From: Bacilli bacterium
GTDB taxonomy: Bacteria; Bacillota_I; Bacilli_A; RF39; UBA660
Length of the DNA: 5,249 bases
Assembly: GCA_016297695.1 (NCBI GenBank)
Contig: JAEDGC010000086.1
Coordinates: 1 to 5,249, forward strand
Reading direction: 5' to 3'
Each line of letters opens with the position of its first letter. Position 1 is the first letter of the stretch. Below, piece by piece: positions 1 to 5,235 of the stretch. The notes below the pieces were generated by a model. The model worked only from the letters and a program-made list of their open reading frames with translations. It did not search any database and was not told the origin of the DNA. The translations under genes were made by a program, and so were the position numbers.

Positions 1-14
1 TATTCTTTATTAAG

Positions 15-20
15 TATAAT
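15..20 (+). promoter_or_regulatory. Possible -10 box near left edge
   Basis: TATAAT is a perfect consensus -10 hexamer, but its -35 would fall outside the window and such strings are common in DNA this rich in A and T. If real, it would start a transcript near base 27 that carries the 64-98 hairpin in the leader of the regulator gene. It is a weak call. Confidence 0.2.
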
Positions 21-63
21 AAACAAAGAAAATTATTAGTACAAATTACAATTTAATAAGTAA

Positions 64-98
64 ACTGTAGGTATGTTTTTTTAAAATAAACCTATAGT
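64..98 (+). promoter_or_regulatory. Hairpin / dyad upstream of the XRE gene
   Basis: Bases 64-79 can pair with 83-98 around a TTT loop: 16 positions with 13 Watson-Crick pairs, two G-T wobbles (67-95, 75-87) and one A-A mismatch (73-89). The GC-containing part is TAGGT/ACCTA. No T-tract follows on the plus strand, where the sequence runs on as GTGTGG, so it is not a typical rightward terminator. It sits just upstream of the proposed -35 of the regulator gene. It could be an operator dyad, a leader structure, or the terminator of a gene to the left. The sequence does not decide. Confidence 0.5.
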
Positions 99-101
99 GT
101 G

Positions 102-130
102 TGGAAAATAAATAATTTTTATGCTAAATT
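102..130 (+). promoter_or_regulatory. Probable promoter of the XRE gene
   Basis: TGGAAA (102-107, 4 of 6 matches to TTGACA), a 17-base spacer, and TAAATT (125-130, 4 of 6) preceded by an extended -10 TG at 122-123. The stretch TTTTTATGCTAAAT resembles the TTTTATGATATAAT core seen before the other transcription units here. Transcription would start near 137, giving a leader of about 15 bases with the AAAGAGGTGG ribosome binding site. Confidence 0.45.
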
Positions 131-151
131 GTTAATAAAGAGGTGGTAAGT

Positions 152-664
152 ATGGATAAAGTAAAAATAGGTCAATTTATTGCAAGTTGTCGTAAAGATA
201 AAAAACTAACTCAAGAGCAATTAGCAGAAAGATTAAATATAAGCAAAAATGCAGTTAGCAAGTGGGAAAGAGGAATTTGCTTAATGGATATGTCGCTTTT
301 AAAACCTTTAAGTGAAATACTAAATGTTAGTGTAAATGATATTTTATCAGGTGAAAAAATACCAGAAGATAAAATAAAAGAAAAGTCAGAAGAAAATCTT
401 ATAAAATTATCAGAGTTCAATCACTATAAAAGTGTTACTATTGGAACTGTATTTATATTATTAACAATTACAATTATTATTGTATATTCTCTCATTAAAG
501 ATTTAGAATGTTCTGGCTACACAACTTTATTATTTGGATTTTCAGCAGTTGTCTATTTTTATAAATATAAACAAACTAATGATAAAAACTTATTATTGTG
601 GGCTTGGTGTATGATTATCCCATTCGTTGCAAATTTTATTGCTTTCATACTATCAACAATATAA
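152..664 (+). CDS. XRE-family HTH regulator with C-terminal membrane domain
   Basis: This is a 170-residue protein. Residues 6-66 form a Cro/C1-type (XRE, HTH_3) helix-turn-helix: LTQEQLAERLNIS, then the recognition-helix hallmark NAVSKWERG (33-41) and the usual DILSGE end. A charged linker (68-92) leads to three predicted membrane segments at about 94-114, 121-137 and 147-167. Such HTH-plus-membrane proteins are common in Clostridia and are thought to regulate nearby genes, possibly in response to envelope stress; the signal is unknown. I chose ATG at 152 over the in-frame GTG at 143, because 143 lies inside the AGAGGTGG ribosome binding site that serves 152. A strong terminator follows at once, so it appears to be transcribed alone. 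Natural targets would be the downstream small membrane proteins or the transporter, which is inference. The DNA-binding assignment is secure; the target is not. Confidence 0.9.
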   Translation: MDKVKIGQFIASCRKDKKLTQEQLAERLNISKNAVSKWERGICLMDMSLLKPLSEILNVSVNDILSGEKIPEDKIKEKSEENLIKLSEFNHYKSVTIGTVFILLTITIIIVYSLIKDLECSGYTTLLFGFSAVVYFYKYKQTNDKNLLLWAWCMIIPFVANFIAFILSTI

Positions 665-675
665 ATTACGATTTT

Positions 676-716
676 AAAATTACTTTATACGAAAGTATAG
701 AGTAATTTTTCTTTTT
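676..716 (+). terminator. Strong intrinsic terminator after the XRE gene
   Basis: Bases 676-690 pair with 695-709 over all 15 positions (one G-T wobble) around a GAAA tetraloop (691-694), followed by TCTTTTT. It begins 12 bases after the regulator stop codon. The 3' arm and T-tract run straight into the extended -10 of the next gene, so terminator and promoter are fused. Confidence 0.85.
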
Positions 717-743
717 ATGATATGATAATAAAAATAGTAATTT
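712..743 (+). promoter_or_regulatory. Extended -10 promoter of the 80-residue gene
   Basis: TATG followed by A and TATGAT (721-726) fits the Gram-positive TRTGnTATAAT extended -10. No good -35 exists, since that region is the terminator 3' arm. Bases 712-743 match 3706-3737, before the ABC-F gene, at 28 of 32 ungapped positions, including AAATAGTAATTT where transcription should begin. Confidence 0.6.
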
Positions 744-750
744 ATATTTT

Positions 751-755
751 GGAGG
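751..755 (+). promoter_or_regulatory. Ribosome binding site with abnormal spacing
   Basis: GGAGG is a full-strength Shine-Dalgarno sequence, but only one base (756) separates it from the ATG at 757. That is too close for normal initiation. The codons at the usual distance are ATT (760, 4-base gap) and ATC (763, 7-base gap). Either the ATG is used inefficiently or a rare start codon is used. Confidence 0.7.
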
Positions 756-756
756 T

Positions 757-999
757 ATGATTATCAAAATTGTAAAAATTATATTATCAATCGTAACAAT
801 GTTATTTGCATTACTAGGACTATTAAGAGTTATATCTTTTGATATTGCAAATCCAATAATGTTTTTAGCTTTAGCTACTTTATTTGTATTGAGAAGTATT
901 GAATATAAAAAAGACAGAGATAATAGTGGATTCATATTAACAATTTTTACTGCAATATTTTTATATATCGTAGTCATTTATAATGTTTTTATAGGGTAA
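757..999 (+). CDS. Small three-TM membrane protein, DUF3953-like
   Basis: This is an 80-residue hydrophobic protein with predicted membrane segments at about 5-23, 30-46 and 58-78, split by a charged loop EYKKDRDNSG (49-58). From memory, the layout (K-I-x-K-I-I-L-S start, x-x-Y-K-K-x-R near residue 50, then G-F-I-L-T) resembles the DUF3953 family of small Firmicute membrane proteins; this was not searched. The function is unknown. The start is uncertain: ATG at 757 is one base after GGAGG, whereas ATT at 760 would give 79 residues with normal spacing. It has its own extended -10 promoter fused to the preceding terminator, and no terminator separates it from the next gene, so the two may be partly co-transcribed. 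The minus-strand reading frame over 666-977 is judged spurious. Confidence 0.75.
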   Translation: MIIKIVKIILSIVTMLFALLGLLRVISFDIANPIMFLALATLFVLRSIEYKKDRDNSGFILTIFTAIFLYIVVIYNVFIG

Positions 1000-1003
1000 C
1001 AAA

Positions 1004-1043
1004 TTTTATGATTATAAAGATTTATAGTAAGTTGTAGTGGAGG
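1004..1043 (+). promoter_or_regulatory. Possible promoter and leader of the 68-residue gene
   Basis: TTTTATGATTATAAA (1004-1018) resembles the other promoter cores here; TATAAA (1013-1018) is the best -10, but the TG is two bases away instead of one and no good -35 is visible. Downstream, 1024-1043 matches the ABC-F leader 3728-3746 at 18 of 20 aligned positions with one gap, ending in the same GGAGG ribosome binding site. The promoter role is inferred from this similarity. Confidence 0.4.
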
Positions 1044-1052
1044 TCAATAGTT

Positions 1053-1259
1053 ATGAATATAAAAAAAGAACAAATTAAAATTAAGATATTTTTAATACTA
1101 TATATTTTATTTGCAATATTAGGTTTTAGTGGAGCATTTATGGTAATAACTAAAAGACTAAATAATGTTGGATATGTAGTTATACCAATGTTATTTGCAA
1201 TAGTTTTTAGTATACTTTATAGAAATAGTAAAAAAGCAATAGAAGAAAATAATAAGTAA
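1053..1259 (+). CDS. Small two-TM membrane protein, unknown function
   Basis: This 68-residue protein is not recognised. It has a lysine-rich N-terminus (K4, K5, K9, K11), a membrane segment at about 12-32, a short polar turn TKRLNN (33-38), a second segment at about 39-56 with the phrase VGYVVIPMLFA, and a charged tail YRNSKKAIEENNK. The positive N-terminus, loop and tail do not give a clear orientation. GGAGG at 1039-1043 with a 9-base gap supports ATG 1053. It lies 53 bases after the 80-residue gene and is followed by an intrinsic terminator, so it closes this small transcription unit. Immunity-type or regulatory small membrane proteins of this size often sit beside ABC transporters, but nothing here shows such a role. 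Confidence 0.75.
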   Translation: MNIKKEQIKIKIFLILYILFAILGFSGAFMVITKRLNNVGYVVIPMLFAIVFSILYRNSKKAIEENNK

Positions 1260-1264
1260 TACAA

Positions 1265-1313
1265 ATTACATTAGGGAATCATTAGAAATGGTGATTCTCT
1301 TTTTGAATGTAAT
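1265..1313 (+). terminator. Intrinsic terminator inside a nested inverted repeat
   Basis: The core hairpin pairs GGGAATCATT (1274-1283) with GGTGATTCTC (1290-1299), with three G-T wobbles and a 6-base loop, followed by TTTTT (1300-1304). It ends the transcript of the 68-residue gene, whose stop codon is at 1257-1259. Around it, ATTACATT (1265-1272) and AATGTAAT (1306-1313) form a perfect outer 8-bp inverted repeat that would extend the stem with an internal loop. Confidence 0.8.
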
Positions 1314-1360
1314 GAAAATTTTAAGTACATCCAGTCAAATTGTAGATTTATTTTATATTT

Positions 1361-1371
1361 TATGATATTAT
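1361..1371 (+). promoter_or_regulatory. Extended -10 promoter of the ABC transporter operon
   Basis: TATG, A, then TATTAT (1366-1371) gives an extended -10 within TTTTATGATATTAT (1358-1371). The -35 candidate at 17 bases, TAGATT (1343-1348), is weak. Transcription would start near 1378, giving a leader of about 32 bases without obvious structure. The ribosome binding site AAAGGGA (1398-1404) precedes ATG 1410. Confidence 0.5.
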
Positions 1372-1409
1372 AAAAAAGTATTTTTAATTAAATGTAGAAA
1401 GGGAATGTT

Positions 1410-2105
1410 ATGAAATTAGTAGTAAAAAATCTAAAAAAGAACTTTGAGAAAAAAGAAGTATTAAAAGATATTAATTTTGAATTTGAAAAAGGGAAAATAT
1501 ATGGTTTACTTGGAAGAAATGGAGCAGGAAAAACTACTTTCTTTAATTGTTTAAATGAAGACTTGCCAATTGATAGTGGAAATTTCTTTCTAGAAGATAA
1601 GGAAATAAAAAAAATAAGTGCTGAAGATATTGGATATGTTTTATCTACTCCAAATGTACCAGAATTTCTAACAGCAAGAGAATTCTTAAAATTTTTTATA
1701 GAAATAAATAAAGATAGAATAAAAAATGAAAAGAGTATTGATGAATACTTTGAATTTATGAAAATAGAAAAAGAAGATCGTGATAAATTGTTAAAGGATT
1801 ACTCACACGGTATGAAAAATAAAATGCAAATGTTAGTAAATATTATTGCTAATCCTAGTATTTTGTTATTTGATGAACCATTAACATCTTTGGATATAGT
1901 AGTGCAAGAAGAAATGAAACAGATGTTAAGAGAAATAAAGAAAGATCATATTATAATTTTTTCAACTCATATTATGGAGTTAGCTTTAGATTTATGTGAT
2001 GAAATAGTTATTTTAAATAAAGGTGTTTTAGAAAAAATAGATAAAAACAATTTAGATAACGATAAATTTAAAGATAAAATTATAGAAGCTTTAAAGGAGG
2101 AATAA
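1410..2105 (+). CDS. ABC transporter ATP-binding protein
   Basis: This is a 231-residue single-domain ABC ATPase, expected to power the adjacent permease from the cytoplasmic face. Visible motifs are Walker A GRNGAGKT (35-42), Walker B ILLFDEP (151-157) with catalytic Glu156, a D-loop at SLD (160-162) and H-switch His187 in FSTH. Two positions are off consensus: the signature reads YSHGM (131-135) instead of LSGGQ, and the Q-loop site after GYVL is Ser79. The other motifs are intact, so I read this as a feature of a divergent ABC-2-type exporter ATPase subfamily and not as an inactive protein. AGGG at 1400-1403 with a 6-base gap supports ATG 1410. The last codons contain the AAAGGAGG ribosome binding site of the permease, and only 3 bases separate the two genes, so they are translationally coupled partners. 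The substrate is unknown; antimicrobial peptide or drug export is a guess from context. Confidence 0.95.
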   Translation: MKLVVKNLKKNFEKKEVLKDINFEFEKGKIYGLLGRNGAGKTTFFNCLNEDLPIDSGNFFLEDKEIKKISAEDIGYVLSTPNVPEFLTAREFLKFFIEINKDRIKNEKSIDEYFEFMKIEKEDRDKLLKDYSHGMKNKMQMLVNIIANPSILLFDEPLTSLDIVVQEEMKQMLREIKKDHIIIFSTHIMELALDLCDEIVILNKGVLEKIDKNNLDNDKFKDKIIEALKEE

Positions 2106-2108
2106 TTT

Positions 2109-3689
2109 ATGATAAAGACTTTTATTACATCCTTTAAAATAAAAAATACATATCGTGTTAATAGTATTATATATTCTATAAAAGGTCTTCCGATAATAAA
2201 TAAAATACTTCCTAGTAGTTTATATAAAAATAAATTCTTAAAGATATTTGGTAATATAATTAGTATTTTATGGGAGATTGTAAGTACATTTTTATGGAAA
2301 GGGCTTTATGTGTGGTTAGTATTAGGTTCTATGACTTTTGCTTATAAGACTAATCAAGCGGATACCTTTTTACATCTTTTTGTTTTTTCTACTTTAATTG
2401 GTGGTATATTAAATACATATTTGTTAAATCCTACGAAAGATAAATACTATTCAATTATTTTAATGAAAATGGATGCCAATTCTTTTGCTTTAACAAATTA
2501 TTTTTATTCTATGTTAAAACTTGTAATTGGATTAATGCCATTTACTATTATTTTTGGGTTAATACTAAATGTACCATTATTAATTTGTATATTAATGCCA
2601 TTATTTGTTGCTTTAGTAAAAATTATTGTAATAGGTATGTTTTCTATTCCAGACTTCAAAAAAAATAAAGTTGTTAATAATGAAAATTTACCTACAAAGA
2701 AAGTTTGGATACTTCTAGCTGTACTTGCACTTTTAGATTTTGGACTTCCTTATTTAGGTATTGTAATTAATCAAATTATTTATCTTGTTTTGTTTTCAGT
2801 AAGTGTTATATTTGGAATTATTGCACTAAGAGAAATAATAACATTTAAAGATTATAAAAAAATATATAAAGTGCTTTTAACAAATGAAAATGTGTATGCA
2901 GTACAAAATGCAAGTAGTACAAAAACAATAAGAGAAAATGTTGCAAAAAGAATAGAATATAATGGAGATATTACCAGTAATAGAACAGGTTTTGCTTATT
3001 TTCACGAGTTATTTGTAAAAAGACACAATAAGATATTAACTATGGCAATAAAAAAACAAACTTTGGTAATTATAGGTATTTTTCTAATATTATATATAGC
3101 AGTATTTCTTAATCCAGATTTGAAACAAAATTTAAATAGTCTAGCGCTTACATATTTGCCATATTTTGTGTTTGTAATGTATTTACTAAATAGAGGAACA
3201 ACAATGACGCAAGCAATGTTTATGAATTGTGATCATAGTATGTTAACATATAGAATTTATAGGACTCCAAAAGTTATATTAGGAGTATTTAAAGAAAGAT
3301 TAAAAACACTAATGTTTTTGAACTTAATACCTGCAACTTTTATTGGTTTAGGATTAGCATTGCTATTATTTTTAACAGGTGGTACGGACAATAATTTGAA
3401 TTATTTAATTATATTTATATCTATTATTGCAATGTCAGTATTCTTCTCAGTACATTATTTGGTTATGTATTATCTGTTACAGCCATATAATATAAATACT
3501 GAAATAAAAAATAGTACATATAAAGTAGTAGAATGGTTAACTTATTTTGTAGCTTATATTCTTATAGGTAAAAAAATACCAACTTTTAGCTTTGGTATAT
3601 TAATGAGTGCTTTTTGTATTATATATTCATTGATTTCATTAATTATCGCTTATAAATATGCACCTAAAACATTTAAGTTAAGAGTTTGA
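2109..3689 (+). CDS. ABC transporter permease, about 12 membrane segments
   Basis: This 526-residue integral membrane protein is the partner of the ATPase immediately upstream. Hydrophobic segments lie at about 50-78, 86-106, 131-153, 155-180, 199-218, 220-240, 319-335, 346-361, 401-423, 432-457, 473-487 and 494-515. This gives two sets of about six around a cytoplasmic loop at 241-318, the layout of a permease with both halves in one chain. The polar stretch NCDHSMLTYRIYRTPKVIL (373-391) looks like a conserved cytoplasmic region and may contact the ATPase. There is no N-terminal secretion signal, large extracellular domain, protease domain or FtsX/MacB-like domain, so it is not a BceB- or MacB-type system. 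AAAGGAGG (2093-2100) with an 8-base gap fixes ATG 2109. The stop TGA lies inside a terminator hairpin. Direction and substrate cannot be told; export is more likely given the lack of a binding protein. Confidence 0.9.
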   Translation: MIKTFITSFKIKNTYRVNSIIYSIKGLPIINKILPSSLYKNKFLKIFGNIISILWEIVSTFLWKGLYVWLVLGSMTFAYKTNQADTFLHLFVFSTLIGGILNTYLLNPTKDKYYSIILMKMDANSFALTNYFYSMLKLVIGLMPFTIIFGLILNVPLLICILMPLFVALVKIIVIGMFSIPDFKKNKVVNNENLPTKKVWILLAVLALLDFGLPYLGIVINQIIYLVLFSVSVIFGIIALREIITFKDYKKIYKVLLTNENVYAVQNASSTKTIRENVAKRIEYNGDITSNRTGFAYFHELFVKRHNKILTMAIKKQTLVIIGIFLILYIAVFLNPDLKQNLNSLALTYLPYFVFVMYLLNRGTTMTQAMFMNCDHSMLTYRIYRTPKVILGVFKERLKTLMFLNLIPATFIGLGLALLLFLTGGTDNNLNYLIIFISIIAMSVFFSVHYLVMYYLLQPYNINTEIKNSTYKVVEWLTYFVAYILIGKKIPTFSFGILMSAFCIIYSLISLIIAYKYAPKTFKLRV

Positions 3690-3710
3690 TTTAATAATTA
3701 CTCTATTTTT
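3681..3710 (+). terminator. Weak intrinsic terminator of the ABC transporter operon
   Basis: AGAGT (3681-3685) pairs with ACTCT (3700-3704), and GATT (3688-3691) pairs with AATT (3696-3699, one G-T) around a TAAT loop, leaving TT bulged. An A and TTTTT (3706-3710) follow. The hairpin overlaps the permease stop codon (3687-3689). It is short and AT-rich, so readthrough into the ABC-F gene is likely. The T-tract adjoins the next promoter's extended -10. Confidence 0.5.
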
Positions 3711-3720
3711 ATGATATAAT
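3691..3720 (+). promoter_or_regulatory. Promoter of the ABC-F gene
   Basis: A perfect TATAAT (3715-3720) with TATG at 3710-3713 matches the extended -10 consensus TRTGnTATAAT exactly. The -35 is weak: TTAATA (3691-3696), 4 of 6 matches with an 18-base spacer. Transcription should begin near 3727, inside AAATAGTAATTT, leaving a leader of only about 24 bases with GGGAGG (3741-3746). There is no room for an attenuator or leader peptide. Confidence 0.7.
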
Positions 3721-3750
3721 GAAACAAATAGTAATTTGTAGGGAGGAACA

Positions 3751-5235
3751 ATGTCTTTAATAAGTGTAAATAATTTGACTTTTGGATATGATGGAAGTTT
3801 TAATAATATATTTGAAAATGTTTCATTTAATATAGATACAGATTGGAAATTAGGACTAATAGGTAGAAATGGTAAAGGAAAAACTACATTTTTAAAGCTA
3901 TTACAGGGAAAATATGAATATAGAGGAACAATATCAAAAAGTGTAGATGTTGATTATTTTCCTTTTGAAGTAACTAATAAAAATAGAATGTCAATAGAGA
4001 TAGTAAATGAAATTGCTCCAAATGTTGAGGATTGGGAAATTATAAAAGAATTGAATTTATTAAATAGTGATATAGAAATTCTTTATAGAAATTTTAATTT
4101 ATTAAGTGGTGGAGAACAAATAAAAATACTTTTAATTAGCTTATTTTTAAAAGGAAATAATTTCTTGCTTATAGATGAGCCTACAAACCATTTGGACATA
4201 GAAACAAGAAATAATTTAGTTGATTATTTGGAAAAGAAAAAAGGTTTTATATTAGTATCTCACGATAGAATTTTTTTAGATAAAGTTGTAAATCATATTA
4301 TTTCTATAAATAACACTAATATTGAAATACAGCAGGGTAATTTTTCATCTTGGAAAGAAAATAAAGACAGACAAGATAATTTTGAAATAATGCAAAATGA
4401 AAAATTACAAAAAGATATAAATAAACTTGAAATTGCTTCAAAAAATACTGCAAAATGGTCTAATGAGGTTGAAAAGTCAAAATATAAAACAAGCAATTCA
4501 GAATCAAAGATAGACAGAGGTTACCTAGGACATAAGTCTGCTAAAATGATGAAAAAGTCAAAAGTTATGGAAGGGCGAATTGAAAAGGCAATAGATGAAA
4601 AAACTAATTTATTAAAAAATATAGATAGAAATGATAGTTTAAAAATAATTCCAATAGGAAGTAGAAAAAGTCCATTGATTTTAGCAAATAACTTACAAAT
4701 AAAATACAATGAAAAAATAATATTCTCTCCAGTTTCATTTGAAGTAGAAAATGGAGATAGAATTGCAATAGTTGGAAAAAATGGAATAGGAAAATCAAGT
4801 ATATTAAAATTGATTTTAGGTCAAGAGATACAATATAACGGAGAATTAAAAATAGCAAATGACTTAAAAATATCTTATGTATCACAGAATACAGACTATT
4901 TAAAAGGAAACTTAAAAAACTTTTCACAAGATAATAAAATAGATGAAAGTATTTTTAAAGCAATGTTATCTAAAATGGGATTTTCAAAATTAGATTTTGA
5001 TACTAAAATTGAAGAAATGAGCGAAGGACAGAAAAAGAAAATTTTAATTGCAAAAAGTATATCAGAACAAGCTAATATTTATATATGGGACGAGCCATTG
5101 AATTATATAGATATACTAACAAGAGAACAAATAGAGGACTCAATCTTAAAATATAATCCAACACTAATCTTTGTTGAACACGATACAACTTTTGTAGAGA
5201 AAGTAGCGACAAAGATTATAACAATAGAAAAATAA
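3751..5235 (+). CDS. Lsa/CplR-type ABC-F ribosomal protection protein
   Basis: This 494-residue soluble protein has two ABC ATPase domains and no membrane segments, the layout of antibiotic-resistance ABC-F proteins. These bind the ribosomal E site and displace drugs from the peptidyl-transferase centre. Domain 1 has Walker A GRNGKGKT (38-45), signature LSGGEQ (118-123), Walker B with Glu143 and His171. Domain 2 has Walker A GKNGIGKS (342-349), signature MSEGQK (423-428), IYIWDEPLNYID (443-454) with Glu448 and His477. The linker at about 198-300 is a charged coiled coil whose tip (236-271) carries RGYLGHKSAKMMKKSK, close to my recollection of Lsa(A) and clostridial CplR-like proteins. WDEPLNY is also Lsa-like. 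Lsa-group proteins usually protect against lincosamides, streptogramin A and pleuromutilins; this spectrum is inferred. GGAGG with a 4-base gap supports ATG 3751. The gene has its own promoter, with possible readthrough from the transporter operon. It is not the membrane transporter's ATPase. Which exact subgroup it belongs to is unsettled. Confidence 0.92.
   Translation: MSLISVNNLTFGYDGSFNNIFENVSFNIDTDWKLGLIGRNGKGKTTFLKLLQGKYEYRGTISKSVDVDYFPFEVTNKNRMSIEIVNEIAPNVEDWEIIKELNLLNSDIEILYRNFNLLSGGEQIKILLISLFLKGNNFLLIDEPTNHLDIETRNNLVDYLEKKKGFILVSHDRIFLDKVVNHIISINNTNIEIQQGNFSSWKENKDRQDNFEIMQNEKLQKDINKLEIASKNTAKWSNEVEKSKYKTSNSESKIDRGYLGHKSAKMMKKSKVMEGRIEKAIDEKTNLLKNIDRNDSLKIIPIGSRKSPLILANNLQIKYNEKIIFSPVSFEVENGDRIAIVGKNGIGKSSILKLILGQEIQYNGELKIANDLKISYVSQNTDYLKGNLKNFSQDNKIDESIFKAMLSKMGFSKLDFDTKIEEMSEGQKKKILIAKSISEQANIYIWDEPLNYIDILTREQIEDSILKYNPTLIFVEHDTTFVEKVATKIITIEK

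Noticed and set aside
143..151. GTG at 143 as the start of the XRE protein
   Set aside because: These bases are part of the AGAGGTGG ribosome binding site for ATG 152, and no binding site precedes 143.
211..420. 69-codon minus-strand reading frame
   Set aside because: It lies wholly opposite the conserved helix-turn-helix coding region and resembles no known protein.
666..977. 103-codon minus-strand reading frame
   Set aside because: It is antisense to the terminator and the 80-residue gene, which has a promoter, GGAGG and a sensible membrane topology; the antisense product is low-complexity hydrophobic sequence.
1410..3689. BceAB- or MacAB-type peptide detoxification transporter
   Set aside because: The permease lacks the large extracellular domain and 10-TM (Bce) or 4-TM (Mac) layout, and no two-component system is adjacent.
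4293..4927. Minus-strand reading frames inside the ABC-F gene
   Set aside because: They are antisense to conserved linker and ATPase sequence, are rich in F, L, I and S as expected from AT-rich antisense, and have no supporting start signals.
3751..5235. Annotation as a membrane ABC exporter or drug efflux pump
   Set aside because: There are two ATPase domains in one chain and no membrane segments, with an ABC-F coiled-coil linker; the family acts on ribosomes.
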